DNA from: UBA3941 sp002385665 | GTDB lineage: Bacteria > Bacillota > Clostridia > Caldicoprobacterales > UBA3941 | Reading direction: 5' to 3' | Assembly: GCA_050949255.1 (NCBI GenBank) | Contig: JBMNFJ010000012.1 | Span: 1 to 64,000, forward strand | Length of the DNA: 64,000 nucleotides | In this document: in pieces, positions 14,615 to 23,640 of the stretch | Layout: the number at the start of each line of letters is the position of its first letter | How positions within the stretch are numbered: the first letter of the stretch is position 1 | Position numbers and translations under genes: made by a program | Notes under the pieces: generated by a model | Told to the model about the DNA's origin: nothing | The model's database searches: none | Seen by the model: only the letters and a program-made list of their open reading frames with translations

Positions 14615-15421
14615 CTATTTCAATATCTTGTCAGGGTCATAGCAATAGCTGTACATGGCACCAAGGCTTGCATGCAGGGCATTTGGGAATCTTTCTTTAG
14701 TCCCCTTGTCTTCAATTGGAACCCCGCGGGTCTTCCCCGATACCAGGTTCTCCGTCAGTACCCTCATATCGGTTACATACTGCTTGTCCAGCTTTTCCCT
14801 CATCTGATAGTAATGCCCGGGATAGATTACCAGGTCATCCAGATCGGCAACCTCCCTTTCCAGGCGTTTAAGCACTTCAAGGTACTCCTCCAGGGCCAGT
14901 GAATGGGGCAGCTGCATCCATATAGTTCCCGAACCCAGGGAATCACCCGAAAACATGAGCTGATTCTTCCTGTCAAGGACAACGATACAGCCGGGTGTAT
15001 GCCCGGGGAGTTCTATAATCTCCAGCTGGCGGTTGCCCAAATCAAAGGTCTGCCCATGATATAATTCCCGGAAACTCTCCCTGCTGACGGCATCTTTATC
15101 GGACATACCGGTATATATCTTATAATCCTCCAGCTTCATATATACCTTCAGCCCGTGATCAATGAGATTCTTTAATTCCCTACCCGCATGATCCCCGTGG
15201 CCATGGGTTAATACAACGTCCACAGGAAGGGGGGTAATTTCCCTTATAATGCTGTATAGGTTTCCCTCATCCATCAGGCTGTCAATCAACACGGCCCTTT
15301 CCTGGCCGCAAACCAGGTAGGCATCCACATATTCGTCCAGTCCTGCCATGGCACTTCCCTGACTAATCCTCCAGACGCCGTTTCCCATATCCTGCTTTTT
15401 GAAGCTTACTAAATTCTGCAT
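14615..15421 (-). CDS. Metallo-beta-lactamase-fold hydrolase
   Basis: The 268-residue protein has the complete zinc-binding set: THGHGDHAGR (about residues 71-80), LPGHTPGC (about 136-143), FSGDSL and YPGHYYQ. That arrangement is typical of glyoxalase-II-like hydrolases, which act on thioesters or similar substrates in the cytoplasm; the real substrate cannot be told. GGAGGG lies upstream of the ATG at a rather long distance. It is between rnr and smpB in the same direction with short gaps and may be co-transcribed with them. Confidence 0.85.
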   Translation of the reverse strand: MQNLVSFKKQDMGNGVWRISQGSAMAGLDEYVDAYLVCGQERAVLIDSLMDEGNLYSIIREITPLPVDVVLTHGHGDHAGRELKNLIDHGLKVYMKLEDYKIYTGMSDKDAVSRESFRELYHGQTFDLGNRQLEIIELPGHTPGCIVVLDRKNQLMFSGDSLGSGTIWMQLPHSLALEEYLEVLKRLEREVADLDDLVIYPGHYYQMREKLDKQYVTDMRVLTENLVSGKTRGVPIEDKGTKERFPNALHASLGAMYSYCYDPDKILK

Positions 15422-15468
15422 ATTAAAACACTCCCTCCAGGATGGTAAGATAAGCCAATTATATCACA

Positions 15469-17595
15469 TCAGTCGGCCAATACAAAATCAATATTTCTCA
15501 TAACCATATCCACGTTTAAAACCTTTATCCTGATGGGATCCCCTATTCTAAAGATCCGCCTGTGCCTTTCCCCTATGAGGCAGTAGTGCTTTTCGACAAA
15601 GTTGTAATAGTCGTCTTCTATGGAGCTTACCCGGACCAGGCCTTCTACGGTATTGGGAAGCTGAACATACAGGCCGTATCCAGTTACACCGGAAATAATC
15701 CCGTCAAACTCTTCACCAACCTTGTCCGCCATGAATTCCACCTTCTTAAGAGCTTCGGTCTCCCGCTCGGCTTCATCGGCAGTCCGCTCCCGGGCTGAGC
15801 AGTGCTTGGCCATATCAGGCAACACCTCCTCCAGCTGCTTCAATCTCCCGGCCGTCAGCTTTCCATGAATGGACTCCTTGATTATGCGGTGGATCATCAG
15901 ATCGGGATAGCGGCGGATGGGGGCGGTAAAGTGGCAATAGTTCCTGGTAGCCAAACCAAAATGTCCAAGGTTTTCATGGCTGTACCTGGCCTTTTGCAGA
16001 GACCTTAGCATAATTGTGCTGATGATCCTCTCCTCCGGCTTGTCCTTTATATCCAATAGCAGGCTCTGGAGTACCTTTGGATGGATGCCCTCCCTGATCC
16101 CCTTCAGCTTATATCCGAAGTTCTGGATAAGTTCATTGAAATCCAGCATCTTCTCTATGTCCGGATCCTCATGGACCCTGTACATAAAGGGGATCTCCTG
16201 CCAGAAAATGTGTTGGGCAATGGTCTCGTTGCAAAGCAGCATAAACTCCTCGATAATCCTGTTGGATATACCCCTTTCCGCCGGCCTGATATCGATGGGT
16301 TTTCCCTTCTCGTCCAGCAGTATCTGGGTTTCGTCCAGATTGAAGTCTATGCTCCCCCGCTTTGCCCTTTCCCTGTTCAATATTCTGCACAGTTCCTCGG
16401 CATCCCTAAGCTCATCCATAAAGTCACGGTACCGCTCCAAAACCTCGGGATCCTTTTCTCCGTCTTCCAGGATCATGGTAACGTCCTCATATACCATCCT
16501 CATCTTGCTTCTTATAACAGTCTCCTCTATGGAATAGTCCAGAACCTTCCCGTTCTTATCCACCTCCATAATGACCGACATGGTCAGCCTGTCCTCATTG
16601 GGGTTGAGGCTGCAGATCCCGTTGGAGAGTTCCTTGGGCAGCATGGGTACCACCCTGTCCACCAGGTAAACGCTGGTTCCCCTGGCCAGGGCCTCCTTAT
16701 CCAAGGGGCTGTTTTCAAAGATGTAATGGTTGACATCCGCTATATGGACACCAAGTATAAAGTTGCCCTCCTCATTTCTCTCTATGGAGATGGCATCATC
16801 CAGATCCTTGGCGTCAGCCCCGTCCATGGTAAAGGTTTTGAGATCCCGCAGATCCCTTCTCCTGGATATCTCCTCCTGGGACACCTTTTGGGGTATCTTC
16901 TTTACCAAATTCAGGGTTTCTTCCGAAAAGGTTTCCGGCAGGTTGAACTGGCGTATAATGGACAGGATATCCGTCCCGGGCTCATCCTTATGCCCCAGGA
17001 CCTCCACAATCCTGCCTTCGGGATTCCTCCTGGACTCCGGCCATCTAAAGACCTCCACCACTACCTTATGCCCCGTCTGAGCATCCAGCATATTCTCCCT
17101 GGCAACGAAGATATCATTGCTTATCCTGGGATCATCGGGCACCACAAAACCATAATGCTGGTCCCTTTCAAAGGTCCCGACTATGGATGTGTTGGCCCGC
17201 TCAAGCACCTTATATACTTCGCCTTCCCTGGAGGGGGCAAGGCTGAACCGGTCCCTGAAGACCCGGACCATTACCCTGTCCTTATGCATGGCCCCGTTCA
17301 AATTCTCCGGTGGGATGAATATATCCTGTTCATCCTCCGAGTCTGGGATAAAGAAGGCAAAGCCCTTGGAATTACCCTGCAGGCGGCCCACCAGGAACCC
17401 CAGGGTTTCAGGCAGGGCGTACTTATTCTTTCTGGTCCTTACCAGCTGTCCGCTCTCCACCATATCGTTCAATATGCCCATGAAAATAACCCGGTCGCTC
17501 TGGGCAAATCCCAGGGCTTCCATCAATTTATCAGGGAATAGGGGAGGAAGATTCTTCTCCCTCAAAAGTTCCAATATTTTTTCTTTAATATCCAA
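15469..17595 (-). CDS. rnr: Ribonuclease R (3'-5' exoribonuclease)
   Basis: RNase R degrades structured RNA and, with tmRNA, the messages of stalled ribosomes. The order is an N-terminal winged-helix segment, two cold-shock domains (LGFLVGRLQGNSKGFAFFIP and IVGTFERDQHYGFVVPDD), the RNB catalytic domain with MDGADAKDLDDAISI, and a C-terminal S1 domain (GEEFDGIISGVTGYGLYV). It ends right after S1, lacking a long lysine-rich tail. AGGAGG is only one base from the first ATG (17601) but seven bases from the following TTG (17595), so I prefer the TTG start (708 residues). Its closeness to smpB and ssrA is common in Firmicutes and matches the shared role. Confidence 0.96.
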   Translation of the reverse strand: MDIKEKILELLREKNLPPLFPDKLMEALGFAQSDRVIFMGILNDMVESGQLVRTRKNKYALPETLGFLVGRLQGNSKGFAFFIPDSEDEQDIFIPPENLNGAMHKDRVMVRVFRDRFSLAPSREGEVYKVLERANTSIVGTFERDQHYGFVVPDDPRISNDIFVARENMLDAQTGHKVVVEVFRWPESRRNPEGRIVEVLGHKDEPGTDILSIIRQFNLPETFSEETLNLVKKIPQKVSQEEISRRRDLRDLKTFTMDGADAKDLDDAISIERNEEGNFILGVHIADVNHYIFENSPLDKEALARGTSVYLVDRVVPMLPKELSNGICSLNPNEDRLTMSVIMEVDKNGKVLDYSIEETVIRSKMRMVYEDVTMILEDGEKDPEVLERYRDFMDELRDAEELCRILNRERAKRGSIDFNLDETQILLDEKGKPIDIRPAERGISNRIIEEFMLLCNETIAQHIFWQEIPFMYRVHEDPDIEKMLDFNELIQNFGYKLKGIREGIHPKVLQSLLLDIKDKPEERIISTIMLRSLQKARYSHENLGHFGLATRNYCHFTAPIRRYPDLMIHRIIKESIHGKLTAGRLKQLEEVLPDMAKHCSARERTADEAERETEALKKVEFMADKVGEEFDGIISGVTGYGLYVQLPNTVEGLVRVSSIEDDYYNFVEKHYCLIGERHRRIFRIGDPIRIKVLNVDMVMRNIDFVLAD

Positions 17596-17797
17596 TATCA
17601 TACCTCCTAGTATTATTAAGTTTTACCTTTCTATATGTATTATTATCAACCTGTCTCTTCGTAATAATAACTCATTTTATTAATAACCCAATTTGGGCAA
17701 AGAACAACAGATTCGTTCAGATAGATTTTAGTAAGCACGATTTCAATGCAGTGTCAACAACCTATTCAGGATCCTATCAATACTGTAAGTTAACGAG

Positions 17798-17891
17798 TTG
17801 TGCTAGTCAATCATATGCCGATAATGGCTAGTGAGCGTTGAAGTCATCCGCTTATCAATAGCTCATTGCCTAAGATTATGAACTGGTACAA
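17798..17891 (-). repeat. Dispersed palindromic repeat R2, copy between rnr and secG
   Basis: The element is framed by TTGTGCTAGT and ACTGGTACAA. Read on the minus strand it aligns almost base for base with the copy at 26521-26604 (GTTCATAATC, TAGGCAATG, GCTATTGATAA, then GCATATG near the far end). The halves are partly self-complementary. The 475-base gap 17602-18076 otherwise contains only the secG terminator and presumably the rnr promoter. Confidence 0.65.
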
Positions 17892-17913
17892 GAGGTTAAA
17901 TTATGTATGCAAA

Positions 17914-17939
17914 ATAAAAAACGACCGCAGGGGGTCGTT
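17914..17939 (-). terminator. Terminator of the glycolytic operon after secG
   Basis: AACGACC pairs with GGTCGTT, and on the minus strand the stem is followed by TTTTTTATTTT. It lies 140 bases beyond the secG stop; no gene is visible between. Confidence 0.8.
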
Positions 17940-18076
17940 CTTGTAGCTTCCTATAACACGGAGACAATTGAATTCAATTGCTCACATGATATAAACGGAA
18001 CGGAAAGTTTTACCCACTTTCTGTCTTAGCCTGCAGGACCCATTGCTTATAGGGATATGGGCACCTTTCCGCCTCC

Positions 18077-18316
18077 TTATAACAATATGGCAAGTAAAAT
18101 CGAAACAATGATAAAGCCAATGGCTGAAATAGTGGTCAGCCTTTGGAGCCTGCCTTCAAAGCTCCTTGCCTTGTTTTTTCCGAAGAATGTTTCCGTACCT
18201 CCTCCAAGGGAAGCCGACAGTCCCGCTGATTTTCCCTGTTGCAGCAGAACTACGATGATCAGAAACAGTTCAAACAATACCAACACAACGGTGGCGGCTA
18301 TCTTGAGTGCGCCCAT
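18077..18316 (-). CDS. secG: Preprotein translocase subunit SecG
   Basis: The 79-residue membrane protein has two hydrophobic spans (VVLVLFELFLIIVVLLQQG and ISAIGFIIVSILLAILL) joined by the family loop GKSAGLSASLGGGTETFFGKNKARS. It assists SecYE in protein export. GGGAGG precedes the ATG. It is the last gene of the glycolytic run, a position conserved in many clostridia, and a strong terminator follows. Length and topology are normal. Confidence 0.95.
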   Translation of the reverse strand: MGALKIAATVVLVLFELFLIIVVLLQQGKSAGLSASLGGGTETFFGKNKARSFEGRLQRLTTISAIGFIIVSILLAILL

Positions 18317-18476
18317 ACTATATCCCTCCCTTTGCGGATAAAGCTATAACAAAAGTATTGTATCACAGGGTCCTGTTAAAATCAAGAAAAGAAAACCAAG
18401 AGGAAGGGGAACAGCCCCCTCCCTCCTGTTTTTCTGCCAATCTTATAGTTTACTGCCCACCAGGCAGTCTATGTTC

Positions 18477-19769
18477 TTATTTGTTCTCCAGGTTGAACCA
18501 GGCATCCAGACCCAGGTATTGTGCAGATTCACCAAGTTCCTCTTCAATCCTCAGGAGCTGATTGTATTTAGCAACCCTGTCGGATCTGGAGGGTGCACCG
18601 GTCTTGATCTGTCCGGCATTTACGGCCACTACCAGGTCGGCAATGGTTGTATCCTCGGTTTCACCGGAACGGTGGGATACTACGGCTGTGTATCCTGCAC
18701 GGTTTGCCATTTCGATGGCATCCAGGGTCTCGGTCAGGGTACCGATCTGGTTAACCTTGATCAGGATGGAGTTGGCAACCTTCAAATCGATGCCCTTGGC
18801 CAGACGCTCGGTGTTGGTTACGAACAGGTCGTCCCCTACCAACTGGATCTTGTCACCTAATTTTTCTGTGAGAAGCTTCCAGCCTTCCCAATCCTCTTCG
18901 GCCACGCCGTCTTCCAGGGATATAATGGGATACTTGTCGGCTAGTCTTGCATAGTAGTCAACCAGTTCTTCAACGGTTCTTACTACGCCTTCACCGGGGA
19001 AGTGATACTTGCCGTCTTCTTCGTTGTATAGCTCGGTAGCTGCAGCGTCGATGGCGATTCGGATATCGTCTCCGGGCTTGTATCCGGCCTTTTCTACAGC
19101 CTCTAAAATAACTTCGATAGCTTCTTCATTGGTCTTCAGGTCAGGAGCAAATCCGCCTTCGTCACCTACTGCGGTGCTGTAACCCTTTGCGCCAAGAACG
19201 GCCTTCAGGTTGTGGAAGACCTCTGCGCACATTCTCAGGGCTTCCCTGAAGCTCTTGGCCCCAACAGGCATAATCATAAATTCCTGGATATCCACGGTGT
19301 TGTCGGCATGCTCCCCGCCGTTGATGATGTTCATCATGGGAACGGGCAGGACCTTTGCATTAACTCCACCGATATACTTGTAAAGGGGCATTCCCAGTGC
19401 TGCTGCTGCGGCTCTGGCTACTGCCAGGGATACTCCCAGGATGGCATTGGCGCCCAGCTTACCCTTGTTATGGGTGCCGTCCAGCTCTATCATAAGCTGG
19501 TCGATTTCTGTCTGATCCAGGGCGCTCATTCCGATGATCTCGGGGGCGATTATATTGTTAACGTTGTCAACCGCTTTTTGAACCCCTTTGCCCAGGTATC
19601 TGCTCTTGTCGCCGTCCCTTAGCTCTACGGCCTCAAAGGCTCCCGTGGATGCACCGGATGGTACTGCGGCTCTTCCAACAGCCCCGCTCTCCAGAACTAC
19701 CTCTACCTCAACGGTGGGGTTTCCTCTGGAGTCGACAATTTCTCTGCCTATTACATCTAAAATCATCAT
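18477..19769 (-). CDS. eno: Enolase (2-phosphoglycerate dehydratase)
   Basis: Enolase converts 2-phosphoglycerate to phosphoenolpyruvate. The 430-residue protein shows GREIVDSRGNPTVEVEV at the N-terminus, VGDEGGFAPDL, the metal-binding ISLEDGVAEEDWEGW, and the signature ILIKVNQIGTLTET. The start is placed at the first of two adjacent ATGs (19769), nine bases after AGGAG; an upstream frame extension lacks a binding site. It follows gpmI in the glycolytic operon. A G+C-rich hairpin with a T-rich trailer (about 18399-18428) lies between eno and secG and may reduce transcription of secG. Confidence 0.98.
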   Translation of the reverse strand: MMILDVIGREIVDSRGNPTVEVEVVLESGAVGRAAVPSGASTGAFEAVELRDGDKSRYLGKGVQKAVDNVNNIIAPEIIGMSALDQTEIDQLMIELDGTHNKGKLGANAILGVSLAVARAAAAALGMPLYKYIGGVNAKVLPVPMMNIINGGEHADNTVDIQEFMIMPVGAKSFREALRMCAEVFHNLKAVLGAKGYSTAVGDEGGFAPDLKTNEEAIEVILEAVEKAGYKPGDDIRIAIDAAATELYNEEDGKYHFPGEGVVRTVEELVDYYARLADKYPIISLEDGVAEEDWEGWKLLTEKLGDKIQLVGDDLFVTNTERLAKGIDLKVANSILIKVNQIGTLTETLDAIEMANRAGYTAVVSHRSGETEDTTIADLVVAVNAGQIKTGAPSRSDRVAKYNQLLRIEEELGESAQYLGLDAWFNLENK

Positions 19770-19850
19770 GATAATTTTCTCCTTTCGTTTATCCAATAAG
19801 AAAGCTAATTATTATATTAGTTCGTCATCTTATTGTTTATAAAGGCAATG

Positions 19851-19949
19851 GCTATTGATATTCATTGGTGGAATTCATTAACTAATATTTCAATAATTCA
19901 ACTTAACTGTTACTCCTGCGGTAAAAAATAGCCTCCAATAGCCATTACC
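19851..19949. repeat. R2-type palindromic repeat between gpmI and eno
   Basis: GGCAATGGCTATTG (19851-19864) is inverted at 19936-19949 as CAATAGCCATTACC. The same arms occur in the R2 copies at 17798 and 26521. The insert enlarges the gpmI-eno gap of the operon to about 210 bases; no terminator or gene is visible in it. Confidence 0.55.
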
Positions 19950-19979
19950 AATATTTAATGCTAAATAAAAACATCTATG

Positions 19980-21521
19980 TTATTTAAGAAGGCTTTCCCC
20001 AGTCATTCCGGGAGGTATGGGCAGGCCCATCAGCTCTAAAAGGGTTGGGGCAATATCAGCCAGCCTTCCCCCTTCCCTTATGGTAACATCCCTACGATTG
20101 TCATCTATGAAGATCAGGGGTACAGGGTTATTGGTATGGGCCGTATGGGGGCCATCGGATTCACGGTCTACCATCTTTTCGGCATTGCCATGGTCGGCGG
20201 TTACGATGACACTTCCCCCAACCTTCCTTATAGCCTCCACCACCCTGCCTACACAGGTATCTACGGTTTCCACTGCTTCAATAGCGGCTTCCATAACACC
20301 GGTATGGCCAACCATATCGCAGTTGGCATAGTTTAGGATAATACAATCGTATTTGCCGGATGCTATGCGCTTCTCCACTTCATCCGTTACCTCAAAGGCG
20401 CTCATAGAGGGCTTTAAGTCGTAGGTGGGCACCTTGGGGGACGGTATGAGAACCCGTTCCTCTCCCTCATTGGGCACCTCTACCCCTCCGTTGAAGAAGA
20501 AGGTTACATGGGCATACTTTTCCGTCTCCGCTATCCTAAGCTGGGTCTTGCCATGCCTGCTTATATACTCCCCAAAGGTGTTGGTAAGATCCTCGGGAGC
20601 ATATGCTATCTTAACATTCTTAAAGGTTGCGTCGTACTGGGTCATGGTTATATATTCCAAGGGGAAATATCCTTTCTCCCTGGGGAAGCCATCAAATTCC
20701 ACGTCAATCAGACTCCTGGTAATCTCCCGGGCCCTGTCCGGCCTGAAGTTGAAGAAGATTATGGAATCATCCCTGTCTATGGTTGCTACCGGTTTTCCAC
20801 CTTCCATAACCACCGAGGGTTTAACGAACTCGTCGGTCACATTCTCCCCATAGGACCTGTCCATGGCCTCGGGAGCGCTATCGACCTCTATTCCCCGGCC
20901 CATTACCATAGCGTCGTAGGCCAATTTGACCCTCTCCCAGCGGTTATCCCTGTCCATGGCATAGTATCTGCCCATGACGGTGGCAATTTTCCCCAGACCC
21001 AACTCACGCAATTTTTCTTCAAGAGCCAAGATATAACCCTTGCCGCTGGTCGGCGGTACATCCCTGCCATCCATAAAACAGTGGATATAGACCCTGTCCA
21101 GATCATTACGTTTGGCCAGCTCCACCAGGGCATACAGGTGCTCTAAATGGCTGTGAACCCCGCCATCGGATACCAGCCCCAAAAGATGAAGCTTGGTGCC
21201 TTTTTCCTTTGCATTGTTTACGGCTGACAGGAGCGCCGGATTGCTGAAGAAGTCTCCATCTTCAATAGCCTTGCTGACACGGGTATAGTCCTGATAGACT
21301 ATCCTGCCGGCACCCAGGTTCAGGTGCCCAACCTCGGAATTGCCCATCTGGCCTTCCGGAAGCCCCACATCCAGCCCGCTGGCATTTATCTGTCCGCTGG
21401 GATATTCCTTCATTAATCTGTCTATATTAGGCGTAGAAGCCTCGTATACTGCATTTCCTTCTTTTATATTGCTTAGTCCAAACCCATCCATTATAACCAG
21501 GGCGGTTAATTTCTTGGCCAT
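19980..21521 (-). CDS. gpmI: 2,3-bisphosphoglycerate-independent phosphoglycerate mutase
   Basis: The 513-residue, manganese-dependent enzyme interconverts 3- and 2-phosphoglycerate. It has the alkaline-phosphatase-like metal site (LVIMDGFGLS at the start, VIVTADHGNAEKM near the end), the catalytic serine in QMGNSEVGHLNLGAGR, and FMDGRDVPPTSGKGY. AGGAGGTACTT precedes the ATG. It follows tpiA with a 9-base gap, so the two are translated from one message. Normal length, no lesion. Confidence 0.98.
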   Translation of the reverse strand: MAKKLTALVIMDGFGLSNIKEGNAVYEASTPNIDRLMKEYPSGQINASGLDVGLPEGQMGNSEVGHLNLGAGRIVYQDYTRVSKAIEDGDFFSNPALLSAVNNAKEKGTKLHLLGLVSDGGVHSHLEHLYALVELAKRNDLDRVYIHCFMDGRDVPPTSGKGYILALEEKLRELGLGKIATVMGRYYAMDRDNRWERVKLAYDAMVMGRGIEVDSAPEAMDRSYGENVTDEFVKPSVVMEGGKPVATIDRDDSIIFFNFRPDRAREITRSLIDVEFDGFPREKGYFPLEYITMTQYDATFKNVKIAYAPEDLTNTFGEYISRHGKTQLRIAETEKYAHVTFFFNGGVEVPNEGEERVLIPSPKVPTYDLKPSMSAFEVTDEVEKRIASGKYDCIILNYANCDMVGHTGVMEAAIEAVETVDTCVGRVVEAIRKVGGSVIVTADHGNAEKMVDRESDGPHTAHTNNPVPLIFIDDNRRDVTIREGGRLADIAPTLLELMGLPIPPGMTGESLLK

Positions 21522-21530
21522 AAGTACCTC

Positions 21531-22277
21531 CTAATATTTTACTACCTTTGCAAAATCTTCGGCTTTCAGACTGGCCCCGCCAATGAGTCCGCCATCGATG
21601 TCGGGCATAGCCATAAGCTCTGATGCGTTTTTGGGATTCATACTTCCACCATATTGTATACGTATCTTCTCTGCCACATCTTTTCCAAACATATCTGAAA
21701 CAATACCGCGAATAAAGGCAATAACTTCATTGGCTTGATCGCTGGTAGCTGTTTTTCCGGTTCCGATGGCCCATACAGGTTCGTAGGCAATAACAACCCT
21801 TTGGGCGTCCTGGGCCTCAAGCCCCTTCAGGCCTTCCCTGGTTTGCTTCTCAACTACTTTTTCGGTTATACCCTTTTCCCTCTCCTCCAGGGTCTCTCCC
21901 ACGCACATAATGGGGTTAAGACCGTGGGCAAGGGCGACAGTAACCTTCTTGTTTACGGATTCGTCGGTTTCACCAAAATACTGTCTTCTCTCGGAGTGTC
22001 CTATGATAACATATTCTACCCCCAGCTCCTTCAACATATTGGGAGCTATTTCTCCGGTATATGCGCCTTTTTCTTCAAAGTGCATGTTCTGCGCTCCCAG
22101 GGCTATGTTAGAACCCTTCAAAGCCTCTGCAGCAGCAGCCAGGCACACAAAGGGAGGGCAGACTACCACATCAACCTCAGCATCCTGTACAAGAGGTTTC
22201 AATTCATTTATCAGTTCCCTTGTTTCAGCGGGTGTCTTGTTCATTTTCCAATTTCCAGCAATAATAGGTTTTCTCAT
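21531..22277 (-). CDS. tpiA: Triosephosphate isomerase
   Basis: The 248-residue enzyme interconverts dihydroxyacetone phosphate and glyceraldehyde 3-phosphate. Signatures are IIAGNWKMNKT at the N-terminus, IIGHSERRQYFGE (catalytic histidine) and IAYEPVWAIGTGKTA (catalytic glutamate). The ATG at 22277 is chosen because AGGAG lies eight bases before it; the longer frame has no proper binding site. It lies between pgk and gpmI. Confidence 0.98.
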   Translation of the reverse strand: MRKPIIAGNWKMNKTPAETRELINELKPLVQDAEVDVVVCPPFVCLAAAAEALKGSNIALGAQNMHFEEKGAYTGEIAPNMLKELGVEYVIIGHSERRQYFGETDESVNKKVTVALAHGLNPIMCVGETLEEREKGITEKVVEKQTREGLKGLEAQDAQRVVIAYEPVWAIGTGKTATSDQANEVIAFIRGIVSDMFGKDVAEKIRIQYGGSMNPKNASELMAMPDIDGGLIGGASLKAEDFAKVVKY

Positions 22278-22299
22278 CTTCATTTCTCCTAACATCCTA

Positions 22300-22330
22300 A
22301 CTATACCGCCCGGAAACCGAGCGGTATAGT
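22300..22330 (-). other. Intercistronic hairpin between pgk and tpiA
   Basis: ACTATACCGC (22300-22309) pairs perfectly with GCGGTATAGT (22321-22330), with a further CGG/CCG inside. No T run follows on the minus strand, so it is more likely an mRNA-stability or processing element than a terminator. Confidence 0.55.
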
Positions 22331-22351
22331 CAACATAGTCCTATGTATATT

Positions 22352-23536
22352 CTATTTGTCGTCTAGAGCAGCTACTCCAGGCAGAACCTTTCCTTCCAGG
22401 AATTCCAGGGAGGCTCCGCCGCCGGTGGAGATGTGGGTCATCCTGTCGGCATATCCCATCTGCTCAACTGCAGCTGCGGAATCGCCGCCGCCTATGATGG
22501 TGGTACCCTCACATTGGCTCAGATACTCGGCTATGGCCTTGGTACCCTCGGCAAATGCGGGCATTTCGAATACACCCATGGGACCGTTCCATACCACGGT
22601 CTTTGCCTTCTTTATCTCCTCACCGAAAAGTTCACGGGATTTGGGCCCGATATCCAGTCCCTGCCAGCCTTCCGGTATCTCTTCGCTGGCTACGATCTTA
22701 TGCTCTGCATCAGCCTTGAATTCACGGGCTACAACATTGTCCACGGGAAGCAGGAACTTAACGCCCTTGGCTGCTGCCTTCTCCTCCAGGGATTTGGCCA
22801 GCTCTACCTTATCGGCTTCCAGGAGGGAATCGCCGATCTCATAGCCCCTGGCTTTAAAGAAGGTATAGGCCATTCCGCCACCTATGATCAGGGTGTCAAC
22901 CTTTTCGATCAGGTTCTCAATAACGCCTATCTTATCGGAAACCTTGGCCCCACCCAGGATGGCTATAAAGGGCCTTTCGGGGTTGCTCAGGGCCTTGCCC
23001 ATAACTTCCAGTTCCTTTTTGATCAAATATCCGGCTACAGCGGGAAGGTGATCGGCTACTCCTGCGGTAGAGGCATGGGCCCTATGGGCGGTACCAAAAG
23101 CGTCATTTACATAAACTTCGCCAAACTCGGCCAGTTTCTTTGCAAAATCGGGATTGTTCTTGGTCTCCTCGTTATGGAAGCGCAGGTTTTCCAACAGGGC
23201 TACCTGACCCTCTTCCAGCCCCTCTACAGTCTTTTTGGCGCTTTCGCCTATAACATCGTCAGCCATCTTTACATCCATGCCAAGAAGCTCTGCCAATCTC
23301 TTGGCTGCAGGCCTTAAGCTGAACTCGGCCTTAAACTCTCCCTTGGGCCTGCCCAGATGGGACATCAAAATGACCTTTGCCTTGTTGTCAAGAAGATATT
23401 TTATGGTGGGAAGGGCTGCCCTGATCCTTGTATCGTCGGTTACATTGCCCTCATTGTCAAGGGGTACGTTAAAATCTACCCGGACCAAAACCCTTTTACC
23501 TTGTACGTTGATATCCTCAATTGTTTTCTTGTTCAC
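22352..23536 (-). CDS. pgk: Phosphoglycerate kinase
   Basis: The 394-residue enzyme makes ATP and 3-phosphoglycerate from 1,3-bisphosphoglycerate. It contains KRVLVRVDFNVPLD, ILMSHLGRPKG, the hinge/nucleotide region VVWNGPMGVFE, and TIIGGGDSAAAV. I place the start at a GTG (23536) eight bases after AGGAG; the longer frame beginning with TTG lacks a binding site. It follows gapA with a gap that holds a strong hairpin. Confidence 0.98.
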   Translation of the reverse strand: MNKKTIEDINVQGKRVLVRVDFNVPLDNEGNVTDDTRIRAALPTIKYLLDNKAKVILMSHLGRPKGEFKAEFSLRPAAKRLAELLGMDVKMADDVIGESAKKTVEGLEEGQVALLENLRFHNEETKNNPDFAKKLAEFGEVYVNDAFGTAHRAHASTAGVADHLPAVAGYLIKKELEVMGKALSNPERPFIAILGGAKVSDKIGVIENLIEKVDTLIIGGGMAYTFFKARGYEIGDSLLEADKVELAKSLEEKAAAKGVKFLLPVDNVVAREFKADAEHKIVASEEIPEGWQGLDIGPKSRELFGEEIKKAKTVVWNGPMGVFEMPAFAEGTKAIAEYLSQCEGTTIIGGGDSAAAVEQMGYADRMTHISTGGGASLEFLEGKVLPGVAALDDK

Positions 23537-23568
23537 CGGATCCACTCCTCTCAAGTCTAAAATTCAAA

Positions 23569-23624
23569 GGCAGGATCCCGAACAACTGGAAGTATTGAGA
23601 ATACTTCCAGTTATCGGTCCTGTC
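23569..23624 (-). other. Intercistronic hairpin between gapA and pgk
   Basis: AACTGGAAGTATT (23584-23596) pairs perfectly with AATACTTCCAGTT (23600-23612) over a three-base loop, and outer GGCAGGA/TCCTGTC arms add a second stem. On the minus strand the following bases are TTTGAATTTT, a weak T tract, so it may be a partial terminator or an RNA-processing site that separates gapA and pgk levels. Confidence 0.6.
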
Positions 23625-23640
23625 TTCCAACATCCAGATA

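Noticed and set aside
16081..17541. A 486-codon open frame on the plus strand across the rnr region
   Set aside because: It lies wholly antisense to the well-supported rnr gene, has no domain and no ribosome binding site; it is a by-product of G+C-rich codon use on the other strand.
17940..18076. A tRNA or small RNA between secG and its terminator
   Set aside because: I could not fold a cloverleaf or find a T-loop consensus; the stretch appears to be plain 3' untranslated sequence.
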